Shown: positions 1-9,401, counted from the stretch's first letter. The stretch: 64,000 nt of DNA from Aeromicrobium endophyticum (GCF_003586285.1 NZ_QUBR01000001.1:186001-250000); one strand, 5' to 3'. Program-made: numbers and translations. The notes: generated from the sequence alone by a model not told the origin.

Positions 1-754
1 CCGCGAGGTCGCCGAGGACGGGCCCGCCCGGAGCGTCCCAGTCGATGTCGTCGACGATGCGGACGCCGTGGCCGAGACGCTCGGCACCGCACCGCTGGAT
101 GGCCTGCCAGATGGACGGCAGCCCGAACGCCTCGCCCGCGTGGATCGTGAAGTGCGCGTTCTCGCGCCGCAGGTACTCGAACGCCTCGAGGTGCAGGATC
201 GGCGGGAAGCCGTCCTCGGCACCGGCGATGTCGAAGCCCGCGACGCCGCGTGAGCGGTACTCGACGGCGATCTCGGCGATCTCCATGCCGCGCTTGGCGT
301 GCCGCATCGCCGTGAGCAGCTGGCCCACCACGATGGGGTGACCCAGCGACTCGGCCTCGGCGCGGCCCGCGTCGATGCCGGCCTGGACGGCCTCGACGGC
401 CTCGCGCAGCGAGAGGCCGGCCGACTGGTGCTGCTCGGGCGCCCAGCGCAGCTCGGCGTAGACACACCCATCGGTGGCCAGGTCGACAACCGACTCCCGG
501 GCCACGCGTGCGAGGTCCTCGGGCCGCTGCATCACCGCGACGGTGTGGACGAAGGTCTCCAGGTAGCGCACCAGCGAGCCCGAGCTGGACGCCTCCTCGA
601 ACCACGCACCGAGCGCCTCGGCCCCCTCGGCCGGCAGGTCGTGACCGATCTCGTCGGCGATGTCGACGATCGTGGCGGGACGGACTCCACCGTCGAGGTG
701 CTCGTGGAGCGCGACCTTGGGGGCACGGGCGATCTGTTCGGTGGTGAGAGTCAT
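1..754 (-). CDS. add: Adenosine deaminase (3' end cut by window edge)
   Basis: Adenosine deaminase hydrolyses adenosine and deoxyadenosine to inosine and deoxyinosine in the cytosol. The first 251 residues are visible from the ATG at 754; the rest lies beyond the left edge. The zinc-binding HEHLDG motif (H17, H19), the IHAGE motif near residue 204 and RLGHG near residue 226 occur in the family order. The final Asp-Asp zinc and catalytic motif should lie outside the window. The gene is divergent from the LacI-type regulator 110 bases away and fits with cdd and deoA of the neighbouring nucleoside genes. An adenine deaminase is a less likely alternative. Confidence 0.93.
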   Translation of the reverse strand, partial: MTLTTEQIARAPKVALHEHLDGGVRPATIVDIADEIGHDLPAEGAEALGAWFEEASSSGSLVRYLETFVHTVAVMQRPEDLARVARESVVDLATDGCVYAELRWAPEQHQSAGLSLREAVEAVQAGIDAGRAEAESLGHPIVVGQLLTAMRHAKRGMEIAEIAVEYRSRGVAGFDIAGAEDGFPPILHLEAFEYLRRENAHFTIHAGEAFGLPSIWQAIQRCGAERLGHGVRIVDDIDWDAPGGPVLGDLA

Positions 755-791
755 CGGGCCATCGTGGCACGGCGTGGTGACAGGCCCAGGC

Positions 792-820
792 TTGACTCCT
801 CGCGATCTTGTGACTACGGT
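792..820 (+). promoter_or_regulatory. Promoter of the lacI-rbs-deoC operon
   Basis: A -35-like TTGACT (792-797) and a -10-like TACGGT (815-820) are separated by exactly 17 bases. Transcription would begin near 826, just where the tandem operators start. This is a sequence match only. Confidence 0.5.
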
Positions 821-823
821 CAC

Positions 824-852
824 TGTCATCGATAACACTGGTATCGATAACA
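824..852. promoter_or_regulatory. Tandem LacI-family operators
   Basis: Two copies of ATCGATAACA lie at 828-837 and 843-852, 15 bases apart. Each sits in a near-palindrome centred on ATCGAT (824-837 and 839-852), the usual shape of a LacI-family operator with a central CG. They overlap the predicted transcription start and lie 13 bases before the regulator's ATG, so autoregulation of the operon is the simplest reading. Control of the divergent add gene is possible. Confidence 0.6.
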
Positions 853-864
853 GTTGAGGGAGAC

Positions 865-1899
865 ATGACCAACATCCAAGACGTGGCCAAGGCCGCAGGC
901 GTCTCGACGGCATCGGTGACCCGCTACCTCGCGGGCCAGACCATCCGTCGCGCCGACGCGGTGAAGCAGGCGATCGACGAGCTCGGCTACCGGCCCAGCC
1001 ACGTCGCGCGCAGCCTCAAGACCGGCCGCCACGACTCGATCGGCGTCATCGTGCCCGACATCTCGAACCCGTTCTTCGCCGCCCTCGTCAAGGGCGTCGA
1101 GCGGGAGATGCGGCCCCACGGCATGCAGGTCATCCTCGGCAACAGCGACGAGGACGCCGGCCGCGAGGAGGCCCTCGTCCGCGAGCTCTCCCAGCGCACC
1201 GACGGCATCATCATGGCGCCGCTCACCGAGAACGACGAGATCCCCCTCGCGCTGATGAAGACCGGCATCGCCCTGGTGTTCGTCGACCGCGACATCTCGT
1301 CGGGCCCCGACGTCGACCGCGTGCTGGTCGACAACGCCTCCGGCGTCCGTCAGGCCGTCGACCACCTGGTCGGTCTGGGCCACACGCGCATCGCCGCGAT
1401 CAGCGGACCGCTCGACTCGACCCCGGGCCGCATGCGCCACGAGGCCCTGCTGAGCAGCTTCGAGCACCACGGCATCGCCGCCGACGACTCGCTGCTGCGC
1501 ATCGGCGACTTCCGCGAGGCCAGCGGACGCGCCGCGATCCAGGAGATCTGGGCCGCTCCGCAGCGTCCGACCGCGGTGTTCGTGGCCAACAACCTGATGA
1601 CCACCGGCGCCCTGACGGCCCTGATGGAGATGGGTGTGCGAGTGCCGTCCGACCTGTCGGTCGTGGGCTTCGACGACCTGCCGCTCGCTGCCCTGCTCGA
1701 CCCGCCGCTGACCGTCATCGCGCGCCCCGACGTCGACCAAGGCGCCGCGGCCGCACGCCTGCTCGTCGAGCGCCTCGGCGAGCCGGGCCAGCCCTCCCCC
1801 GCACCCCACCCGACCCAGAGCCTCGTCCTGCCGGTCGAGCTCGTGGTCCGCGGCTCCACCATCGCCGCCCCCGCCCTCCCGGAAGGTTCCCCCGCATGA
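865..1899 (+). CDS. LacI-family transcriptional regulator
   Basis: A 344-residue LacI/GalR-family repressor. The N-terminal helix-turn-helix (residues 2-50, [20 protein letters not shown]) has the hinge region after it, and a periplasmic-binding-protein-like sugar domain follows ([13 protein letters not shown] near residue 55). The ATG at 865 is preceded by a purine-rich GAGGGAGA. It is the first gene of the operon and overlaps ribokinase by 4 bases, so it probably senses ribose, deoxyribose or a phosphate of these and represses its own operon through the tandem ATCGATAACA sites. The ligand is inferred from context only. Confidence 0.92.
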   Translation: MTNIQDVAKAAGVSTASVTRYLAGQTIRRADAVKQAIDELGYRPSHVARSLKTGRHDSIGVIVPDISNPFFAALVKGVEREMRPHGMQVILGNSDEDAGREEALVRELSQRTDGIIMAPLTENDEIPLALMKTGIALVFVDRDISSGPDVDRVLVDNASGVRQAVDHLVGLGHTRIAAISGPLDSTPGRMRHEALLSSFEHHGIAADDSLLRIGDFREASGRAAIQEIWAAPQRPTAVFVANNLMTTGALTALMEMGVRVPSDLSVVGFDDLPLAALLDPPLTVIARPDVDQGAAAARLLVERLGEPGQPSPAPHPTQSLVLPVELVVRGSTIAAPALPEGSPA

Positions 1900-2879
1900 C
1901 CCCCGCTCCCCTCACGCCACGCCCCGCCGGCGTCCTCGTCATCGGCAGCATCACGGCCGACGTCACGTCGTTCTCCCAGCGCCTGCCCCACCCCGGCGAG
2001 ACGCTGCTGGGCGACGACCTGACGCTCGTGCTCGGCGGCAAGGGCGCCAACCAGGCCGTCGCGGCAGCCCTCGCGGGCGCCCCCACCCAGATGGTCGGCT
2101 GCGTCGGCACCGACGCGTTCCAGCCGCTCACCCTCGGCGGCCTGGCCGACCACGGCGTCGACGTCGAGGCCGTGCGCATCGTCGACGGCCCCACCGGCGT
2201 CGCCCACATCCGCGTCGACGCCTCGGGCGAGAACGACATCGTCATGGTGCCGCTGGCCAACAAGAGCCTGGGCCTGGCCGACGTGGACTCCGGGGTGGCC
2301 GGTGCCGCCGGACGCGCGTCGGTGCTGCTCACCCAGCTTGAGACCCCCCTCGACGTCATGCAGCACGCGGTCGCGTCGGCGCGGGCCGCCGGCATGACGG
2401 TCGTGCTCGACCCCGCTCCCGCCGCACCGCTCGACGACGCCGTGTGGGCCGGCATCGACATCGTCACCCCCAACGAGACCGAGGCCGCGACGCTCACCGG
2501 CATCGCGGTGGTCGACGTCGACTCCGCGATGCGGGCCGGACGGTGGTTCGTCGACCGGGGCGTCGGCCACGCCGTCGTCACGCTCGCGTCGCAGGGCGTC
2601 GTGGTCGTGAACGCCGACGGCGCGGTGCACCACGCGGCACCGAGCGTCGTCGCCGTCGACACCACGGCGGCCGGCGACGCCTTCGCCGGCTACCTCGGCG
2701 CCGGGCTCGCGGCCGGGCTGACGATCGATGCGGCCCTCCCCCGCGCCATGGCCGCCGGCGCGATCGCCGTCACCCGCCGCGGCGCGTCGCCCAGCCTCCC
2801 CGCGGGCGCCGACGTCGACGCCTTCCTGCTGACCGACCACACCGCCGCGACCACCCACGAGATCGGAACGACCCACTGA
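1896..2879 (+). CDS. rbsK: Ribokinase (PfkB family)
   Basis: A 327-residue PfkB-family sugar kinase, most likely ribokinase, which phosphorylates ribose at O5. The sugar-binding signature GGKGANQ (residues 47-53) and the C-terminal ATP/anion-hole motif TTAAGDAF (catalytic Asp261) are both present. It overlaps the regulator by ATGA and is followed directly by rbsD, a standard ribose gene order. Deoxyribose as an alternative substrate is possible because deoC lies in the same operon; I cannot separate these from sequence. Confidence 0.9.
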   Translation: MTPAPLTPRPAGVLVIGSITADVTSFSQRLPHPGETLLGDDLTLVLGGKGANQAVAAALAGAPTQMVGCVGTDAFQPLTLGGLADHGVDVEAVRIVDGPTGVAHIRVDASGENDIVMVPLANKSLGLADVDSGVAGAAGRASVLLTQLETPLDVMQHAVASARAAGMTVVLDPAPAAPLDDAVWAGIDIVTPNETEAATLTGIAVVDVDSAMRAGRWFVDRGVGHAVVTLASQGVVVVNADGAVHHAAPSVVAVDTTAAGDAFAGYLGAGLAAGLTIDAALPRAMAAGAIAVTRRGASPSLPAGADVDAFLLTDHTAATTHEIGTTH

Positions 2880-3283
2880 TGCGCAAGAACTCCTCCACCC
2901 TCAACGGGCAGCTGTCCCGGATCATCTCCGAGACCGGGCACACCGACCTGATCGTCGTCACCGACGCGGGCCTGCCGATCCCGCTCGGCGTCGAGCGCGT
3001 CGACCTCGCGGTCCGTCCCGGGCTGCCGTCGTTCCTCGACCTGCTCGACACCGTGCTCGACGAGATGGTCGTCGAGGGCGCGACGGTCTCCGAGGAGATC
3101 CGCGAGCACAGCCCCCAGCTGCTCGACCAGCTGGAGGCACGGCTGATCCCCCTCGGCGTGACGATCGAGTTCGTCCCTCACGTCGAGTTCAAGGCCGCCA
3201 CGCACGGTGCCCGCGCCGCTGTGCGGTCCGGCGAGTTCACGGCCTACGCCAACGTCATCCTGCACGCCGGCGTGGCGTACTGA
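2879..3283 (+). CDS. rbsD: D-ribose pyranase (RbsD/FucU family)
   Basis: A 134-residue RbsD/FucU mutarotase that interconverts pyranose and furanose forms of ribose, supplying the furanose used by ribokinase. The conserved N-terminal GHTD (catalytic His21), the internal FVPHVEFK and the C-terminal YANVILHAG are all seen. The start overlaps the rbsK stop by one base (TGATG), so a longer upstream frame is not needed. Its place between the kinase and the transporter supports a ribose-type substrate. Confidence 0.9.
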   Translation: MRKNSSTLNGQLSRIISETGHTDLIVVTDAGLPIPLGVERVDLAVRPGLPSFLDLLDTVLDEMVVEGATVSEEIREHSPQLLDQLEARLIPLGVTIEFVPHVEFKAATHGARAAVRSGEFTAYANVILHAGVAY

Positions 3284-3291
3284 GGCCCGCC

Positions 3292-4782
3292 ATGCGACTC
3301 CAGCTGAACGACATCCACAAGAGCTTCGGGGACACCCGGGTGCTCTCCGGCGTCGACCTCACGGTCGAGGGCGGCGAGGTCATCGCCCTGGTCGGCGAGA
3401 ACGGTGCCGGCAAGTCGACGCTGACGCGCGTCATCTCGGGCGCCTACCAGCCCGACCGTGGCCAGATCACGGTCGACGGCACGCCCGTCAGCCTCGACAC
3501 GCCGCAGGACGCCATGTCGCACGGGATCCAGGTGATCTACCAGGAGTTCCGGCAGAACATCTTCCCGCACCTCAGCGTCGCCGAAAACCTGTTCACCCTC
3601 GACGAGCAGGCCGAGTTCGGCCGCTTCTTCGTCAACAAGTCCAAGATGGCCGCCCGCGCCCGCGAGCTGCTCGAGCTCATCGGCCTCGACATCGACCCGA
3701 GCACGCCGGTCGACCGCCTGTCGGTCGCGCAGATGCAGATGCTCGAGATCGCCAAGACCGCCGGACACGACATGCGCCTGCTGATCCTCGACGAGCCCAC
3801 CGCGGCCCTCGACGAGCAGGAGTCCGAGCGGCTCTTCGAGCAGATCGAGCGCCTGCGGGCCTCCGGCGTGGCGATCGTCTACATCAGCCACCGGCTCGAG
3901 GAGGTCTTCCGCCTCTCGCAGCGGGTCGTCGTCCTGCGCAACGGCACCGTGGCGCTCGAGGCGCCCACCTCGTCGCTGACCGAGCGCGAGGTCGTCTCGG
4001 CCATGGTCGGCCGCACGATCGAGGACTTCTACCCCAAGGAGTCGCACGGACGCAGCGACGTCGTCCTGAGCTGCACCGGGCTCACCGGTGCCGACTTCTT
4101 CGAGGTGGGGCTGGACGTCCGCGCCGGCGAGGTGCTGGGCATCGGCGGCGTGTTCGGCTGCGGCAAGGGCAGCGTGCTGCGCGCCCTGTTCGGCCTGGTG
4201 CCGTCGGTCGCCGAGCACCTCTCGATCGCCGGCACCGACTTCACGCCCGCCAGCCCGGCGCGCGCCATCGACGCGGGCGTCGGCTACATCCCGCCCGATC
4301 GCCAGGCCGAGGGCCTGTGCCTGCAGCAGTCCGTGTCGGACAACATCTCGCTCGCGAGCCTCGACGGATTCACCACGGGCCCCTTCGTGAGCCGCGGGCG
4401 CGAGCGCGTCGCGACGCAGGAGGTCATCGACCAGCTGTCGATCCGCACCCGGTCCGGCACGTCCGAGGTGGGCACGCTGTCGGGCGGCAACCAGCAGAAG
4501 GCCCTGTTCGGTCGCTGGGTCATGACGGCCCCTCGCGTCCTGCTGATGGAGGAGCCCACCCGCGGCGTCGACGTCGGCGCCAAGGCCGAGATCTACCGCA
4601 TCATCAACGAGCAAGCCGCCCTGGGCGTCGCGATCATCCTCGTGTCGTCCGACCTTCCCGAGCTGGTCGCCATGTCCGACCGGCTCCTGGTGATGCGACA
4701 GGGCCGCGTCGTGGCCGAGCTCACCGACGACGACCTCAGCGAGCAGAAGCTGCTCGAACACGCATTGGAGAGTGCCTCATGA
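3292..4782 (+). CDS. rbsA: Sugar ABC transporter ATP-binding protein (RbsA type)
   Basis: A 496-residue double-ATPase of the RbsA/MglA carbohydrate transporter class. Domain 1 has Walker A GENGAGKST (35-43), an LSVAQ signature and Walker B LLILDEPTAAL. Domain 2 has a degenerate Walker A (GVFGCGKGS), the signature LSGGNQQK and Walker B LLMEEPTRGVD, the usual asymmetry of this family. It begins 8 bases after rbsD and overlaps the permease gene by ATGA. It would energise import at the inner face of the membrane. Confidence 0.92.
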   Translation: MRLQLNDIHKSFGDTRVLSGVDLTVEGGEVIALVGENGAGKSTLTRVISGAYQPDRGQITVDGTPVSLDTPQDAMSHGIQVIYQEFRQNIFPHLSVAENLFTLDEQAEFGRFFVNKSKMAARARELLELIGLDIDPSTPVDRLSVAQMQMLEIAKTAGHDMRLLILDEPTAALDEQESERLFEQIERLRASGVAIVYISHRLEEVFRLSQRVVVLRNGTVALEAPTSSLTEREVVSAMVGRTIEDFYPKESHGRSDVVLSCTGLTGADFFEVGLDVRAGEVLGIGGVFGCGKGSVLRALFGLVPSVAEHLSIAGTDFTPASPARAIDAGVGYIPPDRQAEGLCLQQSVSDNISLASLDGFTTGPFVSRGRERVATQEVIDQLSIRTRSGTSEVGTLSGGNQQKALFGRWVMTAPRVLLMEEPTRGVDVGAKAEIYRIINEQAALGVAIILVSSDLPELVAMSDRLLVMRQGRVVAELTDDDLSEQKLLEHALESAS

Positions 4783-5810
4783 AGTCCGCGATCACGTCCC
4801 TCAACCGCGAGCTGCGGGCGGTGTGGATGCTGCTGTTCGTCTGCGTCGTCCTGTTCATCGCGACACCGCTGTTCCTGACGGGCGACAACCTGCTCAACGT
4901 GCTGCTCGCGACCTCGGTCACGGCGCTGCTGGCGGCCGGTCAGACGTACGTCATCATCCTGGCCGAGATCGACCTGTCGGTCGGCGCGATCCTCGGCATC
5001 TCGAGCATCGTGACGGCCTTCGTGCTGCGCGACCAGCCCCTGGTCGTCGGCCTGCTGGCCGGCTGGGGCGTCGGCGCCGTCGCCGGGCTCGTCAACGGCC
5101 TGCTCGTGACGAAGCTGCGGATGCCCTCGTTCATCGCCACGCTCGCGATGATGTCGGTGCTCGCCGGGCTGACGCTGCAGTTCAGCCAGGGCAACCCCGT
5201 CTCGATCGACAACGGCGGCTTCATCGACATCGGCCAGTCGCGCGTGCTCGGCGTGCCGACCCCGGTCTGGATCATGCTCGCGAGCTTCGTCGTGTTCGGC
5301 GTGCTGCTGGCCCGCTCGCGCTTCGGCCGCCACGTCTACGCCGTCGGCGACAACGCCGACGCCGCCCGGCTCGCCGGCATCAACGTGCACCGCGTCAAGA
5401 TCCTCGCCTTCGTGATCAGCGGCGTGCTGTCGGCCACGGCCGGCTTCATCCTCGCCGCACGCCTCGGCACCGCTCAGCCCACGGCCGGCACCGGCCTCGA
5501 GCTCGCCGCGATCGCCGCCGTCATCATCGGCGGCACGAGCCTGGCGGGCGGACGCGGCGCACTGGCCGGGACGCTCATCGGCGCCCTGCTGCTCGGCGTC
5601 ATCGACAACGGACTCAACCTGCTGGACGTCTCGCCGTTCCTGCAGGGAGTCGTCAAGGGTCTCGTGATCCTCATCGCGATCTTCCTGGATCGCAACTCCG
5701 ATCGTGTCCGGGCGCTGGCGCGCCTGGTACGCCCCCCGCGAGGGCCTGGCTCGGGCACCCACGCAAGCACCGCAACGACATCACCCACCACCACTGGAGG
5801 AACCCCGTGA
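4779..5810 (+). CDS. rbsC: Sugar ABC transporter permease (RbsC type)
   Basis: A 343-residue BPD_transp_2-family permease with about eight to nine hydrophobic segments. Family motifs include the AEIDLSVGAILGISS stretch and a GRHVYAVGDNADAARLAGI loop near the middle, which in RbsC contacts the ATPase. Its ATG overlaps the stop of rbsA and its stop overlaps the GTG of the binding-protein gene, so ABC-permease-receptor form one translationally coupled unit. Confidence 0.92.
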   Translation: MKSAITSLNRELRAVWMLLFVCVVLFIATPLFLTGDNLLNVLLATSVTALLAAGQTYVIILAEIDLSVGAILGISSIVTAFVLRDQPLVVGLLAGWGVGAVAGLVNGLLVTKLRMPSFIATLAMMSVLAGLTLQFSQGNPVSIDNGGFIDIGQSRVLGVPTPVWIMLASFVVFGVLLARSRFGRHVYAVGDNADAARLAGINVHRVKILAFVISGVLSATAGFILAARLGTAQPTAGTGLELAAIAAVIIGGTSLAGGRGALAGTLIGALLLGVIDNGLNLLDVSPFLQGVVKGLVILIAIFLDRNSDRVRALARLVRPPRGPGSGTHASTATTSPTTTGGTP

Positions 5811-6811
5811 CCACATCCATCAAGACCGTCAAGAAGACCGCGGCCCTCGCCTCGGCGCTCGTGCTCGTCACCACCCTCGGGGCGTGCGGACGCGGCGGCG
5901 ACTCGGCCGGCGACGGCAAGGAGGCGGTGAAGGCGACCCTGGTCATCAGCACCCTGAACAACCCGTTCTTCGTCTCGGTCGCCGACGGCGCCAAGGAGGC
6001 CGCCAAGGAGGCCGGCGCGAAGCTCGACGTCCAGAACGCCAACAACAGCGACCAGACCGCGCTGAACGCCACGACCACGGCTCTGACCAAGAAGCCCGAC
6101 GTCCTGATCATCGACCCCGTCGGCAGCGAGTCGGGCGGCACCATGACCAAGTCGGCCAACGGGGCGGACGTTCCCGTCGTCGCCTTCGACCGCGAGCCCG
6201 ACAGCGGCGAGCTCGCCAGCTTCATCGGCTACGACGCGATCCAGGCCGGCCGCGAGGCCGCCAAGTCGCTCGCGGAGTCGATCGGCGAGAAGGGCAAGGT
6301 CGTCGAGATCCAGGGCATCTTGGGCACCAACGTCGCCCAGGACCGCAGCAAGGGCTTCAACGAGGGCATCGCCGCATACCCGAACATCCAGGTCGTGGCC
6401 AAGCAGGCCGCCGACTTCGACCGCGGCAAGGCGCTCGACGTCATGACCAACGTGCTGCAGGGCAACGCCGACATCGACGGCGTCTACGCCGCCAACGACG
6501 AGATGGCGCTCGGCGTCGTCGCGGCGCTCAAGTCGCGCAACCTCGCCGGCAAGGTCAAGGTCGTCGGCAACGACGGCATCGGTGACGCCCTGAAGGCCAT
6601 CGAGGACGGGACGATGTACTCGACCCACGCCGAGTCGCCGTTCGTGCTGGGCAAGAAGGTCGTCCAGCTCAGCCTCAAGGTGGCCGCAGGTGACACAGTG
6701 GAGAAGAACACCGTGCTCGAGGGCCAGCTGGTCACCAAGGACAAGGTCTCGACCTTCTGCACCTTCCTGACCGAGCAGGGCGACGCCTCGACCTGCAAGG
6801 ACATTGGCTGA
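5807..6811 (+). CDS. rbsB: Ribose-type substrate-binding lipoprotein
   Basis: A 334-residue periplasmic-binding-protein-like domain (Peripla_BP_4) anchored as a lipoprotein. The N-terminus has Lys residues, a hydrophobic stretch and lipobox LGAC with Cys27. The STLNNPFFVSVADGAKEAA start of the mature domain is characteristic of RbsB-like receptors. I chose the GTG at 5807 because a GGAGG lies 6-11 bases upstream and it overlaps the permease stop. It would capture ribose, deoxyribose or a related sugar outside the membrane for RbsAC. Confidence 0.92.
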   Translation: MTTSIKTVKKTAALASALVLVTTLGACGRGGDSAGDGKEAVKATLVISTLNNPFFVSVADGAKEAAKEAGAKLDVQNANNSDQTALNATTTALTKKPDVLIIDPVGSESGGTMTKSANGADVPVVAFDREPDSGELASFIGYDAIQAGREAAKSLAESIGEKGKVVEIQGILGTNVAQDRSKGFNEGIAAYPNIQVVAKQAADFDRGKALDVMTNVLQGNADIDGVYAANDEMALGVVAALKSRNLAGKVKVVGNDGIGDALKAIEDGTMYSTHAESPFVLGKKVVQLSLKVAAGDTVEKNTVLEGQLVTKDKVSTFCTFLTEQGDASTCKDIG

Positions 6812-6824
6812 TACTGAAGCCACC

Positions 6825-6855
6825 GGTGGCGGCGACCCCAGGGGTCGCCGCCACC
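6825..6855 (+). terminator. Strong stem-loop between rbsB and deoC
   Basis: A perfect 15-base inverted repeat (GGTGGCGGCGACCCC, 6825-6839, and its complement 6841-6855) with one central base starts 14 bases after the rbsB stop. It has no U-tract. In the middle of an operon it is more likely to stabilise the transporter mRNA or act as a partial terminator that lowers deoC and aldehyde dehydrogenase expression than to end transcription fully. Confidence 0.55.
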
Positions 6856-6863
6856 ACCGCCCG

Positions 6864-6898
6864 ACACCGTCCAGGAGACGCCCCACACCGTCCAGGAG
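6864..6898 (+). repeat. Direct repeat duplicating a ribosome-binding site
   Basis: ACACCGTCCAGGAG occurs at 6864-6877 and again at 6885-6898, 21 bases apart. The second copy carries the AGGAGG that serves deoC; the first carries an unused AGGAG. It looks like a recent short tandem duplication of the leader. Confidence 0.6.
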
Positions 6899-6906
6899 GA
6901 CATCCG

Positions 6907-7920
6907 ATGAGCGCGACACCCACCGCGTCCACACCGAGTGCGCCCACCCCCAGCGCACCCGTCCCCGCCTCGTCCGCCGACCTGCGGGTCTCGCTCGGCC
7001 TGACCGCCACCGACGGGGCCGCCCTGCGCAGCTTCCTGCACGGCCTGCCGGCCGTCGACCCGGTCGGGCTCGAGGCCCGCGCCGCGCAGCTCGCGAGCCG
7101 CTCGATCAAGAAGGACACCAAGCGCGCGCTGATCGATCTCGCGATCAGCATGGTCGACCTCACGACCCTCGAGGGCGCCGACACCCCCGGCAAGGTCCGG
7201 GCCCTGTGCCGCAAGGGCATCGCCCCCGACCGCGAGCACCCCGACACGCCGTCGGTAGCCGCCATCTGCGTCTACCCCGACCGCGTCGCGACCGCCGTCG
7301 AGGTGCTGAAGGGCACCGGCATCAAGGTCGCCTCCGTCGCGACCGCCTTCCCGGCCGGACGCTCCTCGCTCGAGGTCAAGGTCGCCGACACCCGCCTGGC
7401 CGTCGACGCCGGCGCCGACGAGATCGACATGGTCATCGACCGCGCCGCCTTCCTGGCCGGCGACTACTCGACCGTGTTCGAGCAGATCGCCGCCGTCAAG
7501 GACGCCTGCGGCGGCGCCCGTCTCAAGGTCATCCTCGAGACCGGCGAGCTCGGCACCTACGACAACGTCCGCCGCGCCTCGTGGCTCGCGCTGCTGGCCG
7601 GAGGCGACTTCATCAAGACCTCGACCGGCAAGATCGCCCCCGCCGCGACGCTGCCGGTCACCCAGGTGATGCTGCAGGCCGTGCGCGACCTGCACGACCT
7701 GACCGGCGTCCAGCGCGCCGTCAAGCCCGCCGGCGGCATCCGCACCACCAAGGACGCCATCGCCTACCTGGTGCTCGTGCACGAGGTGGCCGGGCCGCAG
7801 TGGCTCGACCCGCACTGGTTCCGCTTCGGCGCCTCCGGCGTGGTCAACGACCTCGTCATGCAGCGCCGCACCCAGCGCGACGGCCACTACTCAGGCGCCC
7901 GCTACGTGAGCGTCGACTGA
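6907..7920 (+). CDS. deoC: Deoxyribose-phosphate aldolase
   Basis: DeoC cleaves 2-deoxyribose-5-phosphate to acetaldehyde and glyceraldehyde-3-phosphate. The Schiff-base lysine lies in DFIKTSTGK (Lys237), and KPAGGIRTT and the GASG phosphate site follow. At 337 residues it is longer than the E. coli enzyme because of an N-terminal Pro/Ala/Ser-rich tail of about 20 residues plus a helical extension, as is usual in actinobacteria. The ATG at 6907 has AGGAGG 8-13 bases upstream; an in-frame upstream ATG at 6826 runs through the stem-loop and is less likely. It links thymidine phosphorylase products to central carbon flow. Confidence 0.95.
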   Translation: MSATPTASTPSAPTPSAPVPASSADLRVSLGLTATDGAALRSFLHGLPAVDPVGLEARAAQLASRSIKKDTKRALIDLAISMVDLTTLEGADTPGKVRALCRKGIAPDREHPDTPSVAAICVYPDRVATAVEVLKGTGIKVASVATAFPAGRSSLEVKVADTRLAVDAGADEIDMVIDRAAFLAGDYSTVFEQIAAVKDACGGARLKVILETGELGTYDNVRRASWLALLAGGDFIKTSTGKIAPAATLPVTQVMLQAVRDLHDLTGVQRAVKPAGGIRTTKDAIAYLVLVHEVAGPQWLDPHWFRFGASGVVNDLVMQRRTQRDGHYSGARYVSVD

Positions 7921-7946
7921 TCATGAACCAGGAGAACCCCACCAGC

Positions 7947-9401
7947 ATGGACATCGACCTGACCTACGCGCCCGCGCTCGAGTCGGCCGCGATCGGCGCG
8001 ATCAAGCCGCGCTACCAGATGTACCTCGACGGCGAGTTCGTCGATGGTCGCGGCGACGACATCGTCAGCATCAACCCCGCGACGCTCGAGCCCCTGACGA
8101 CCATCAGCTCGGCGTCCGTCGAGGACGTCGACCGCGCCGTCGCGGCTGCCCGCAAGGCCTTCGAGGGCCCGTGGTCGCGCATGGGCGGTGCCGAGCGCGG
8201 CAAGTACCTGTTCCGCATCGCCCGCGCGATCGCCGAGCGCTCGCGCGAGCTGGCCGTCGCCGAGTCGCTCGACAACGGCAAGCCGATCCGCGAGTCCCGC
8301 GACTTCGACGTGCCGACCGCCGCGCAGCACTTCTTCCACCACGCAGGCTGGGCCGACAAGCTCGGGCACCTCGGCTACGGCCCCGCTCCGCGTCCGCTGG
8401 GCGTGGCGGGCCAGGTCATCCCCTGGAACTTCCCGCTGCTGATGGCGGCCTGGAAGATCGCGCCGGCTCTCGCCGCGGGCAACACCGTGGTGCTCAAGCC
8501 CGCCGAGACCACCTCGGTGACGGCGCTCGTGCTGGCCGAGATCCTGGCCGACGCCGGGCTGCCGCCGGGCGTCGTCAACATCCTGCCCGGTGCGGGCGAC
8601 ATCGGGTCCGCGCTCGTCGGCCACGACGGCGTCGACAAGGTCGCCTTCACGGGCTCCACGCCGGTGGGCAAGCGTATCCAGTCCGAGCTCGCCGGCACCG
8701 GTCGCAAGCTGACCCTCGAGCTCGGCGGCAAGGGCGCGAACATCGTCTTCGCCGACGCCGCAGTCGACCAGGCCGTCGAGGGCATCGTCAACGGCGTGTT
8801 CTTCAACCAGGGCCAGGTGTGCTGCGCCGGCTCGCGCCTCATCGTGCAGGAGTCGATCGCCGACGAGTTCGTCGAGCGGCTCAAGAAGCGCGTCGAGACC
8901 CTGCGGGTCGGCGACCCGCTCGACAAGAACACCGACGTCGGCGCGGTCAACTCGCAGATGCAGTTCGACAAGATCACCCAGCTCTCCGAGGTGGGTGCCG
9001 ACGAGGGCGCGACGGCCTGGACCAGCAGCTGCCCGCTGCCCGAGAAGGGCTGGTTCGTCGCGCCGACGATCTTCACCGACGCCACCGCCTCGATGCGCAT
9101 CGCGCGCGAGGAGATCTTCGGTCCCGTGCTCACGACGCTGACCTTCCGCACCCCCGAGGAGGCGCTCGCCAAGGCCAACAACACGCCGTTCGGGCTGTCG
9201 GCCGGCGTGTGGACCGAGAAGGGGTCGCGCGCGATGGGCATGGCCGCCGGCCTGCGGGCCGGCGTCATCTGGGACAACACCTTCAACCGGTTCGACCCGA
9301 CGGCTGCCTTCGGCGGCTACGGCGAGTCCGGCTTCGGTCGCGAGGGTGGCCCGTCCGGCCTCGCGGCATATCTCGACACCGACGACGAGGGAGCACGCTG
9401 A
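7947..9401 (+). CDS. Aldehyde dehydrogenase
   Basis: A full-length NAD(P)-dependent aldehyde dehydrogenase of about 484 residues. The NAD-binding motif with VIPWNFPL, the general base Glu in LELGGKGAN, and the catalytic Cys in NQGQVCCAG (Cys292) are all present, and the C-terminal GFGREGG loop is intact. I start at ATG 7947 because AGGAG lies 12 bases upstream; ATG 7923, three bases after the deoC stop, would add eight residues. Right after deoC it probably oxidises acetaldehyde released from deoxyribose-phosphate, an inference from context. Confidence 0.9.
   Translation: MDIDLTYAPALESAAIGAIKPRYQMYLDGEFVDGRGDDIVSINPATLEPLTTISSASVEDVDRAVAAARKAFEGPWSRMGGAERGKYLFRIARAIAERSRELAVAESLDNGKPIRESRDFDVPTAAQHFFHHAGWADKLGHLGYGPAPRPLGVAGQVIPWNFPLLMAAWKIAPALAAGNTVVLKPAETTSVTALVLAEILADAGLPPGVVNILPGAGDIGSALVGHDGVDKVAFTGSTPVGKRIQSELAGTGRKLTLELGGKGANIVFADAAVDQAVEGIVNGVFFNQGQVCCAGSRLIVQESIADEFVERLKKRVETLRVGDPLDKNTDVGAVNSQMQFDKITQLSEVGADEGATAWTSSCPLPEKGWFVAPTIFTDATASMRIAREEIFGPVLTTLTFRTPEEALAKANNTPFGLSAGVWTEKGSRAMGMAAGLRAGVIWDNTFNRFDPTAAFGGYGESGFGREGGPSGLAAYLDTDDEGAR

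Noticed and set aside
826-2876. Long open frames on the minus strand opposite lacI and rbsK
   Set aside because: They are GC-rich shadow frames of well-supported genes, low in recognisable motifs and rich in Arg/Gly/Asp. The same holds for the long antisense frames across rbsA, trpS, icd, catalase, sdhA and purH.
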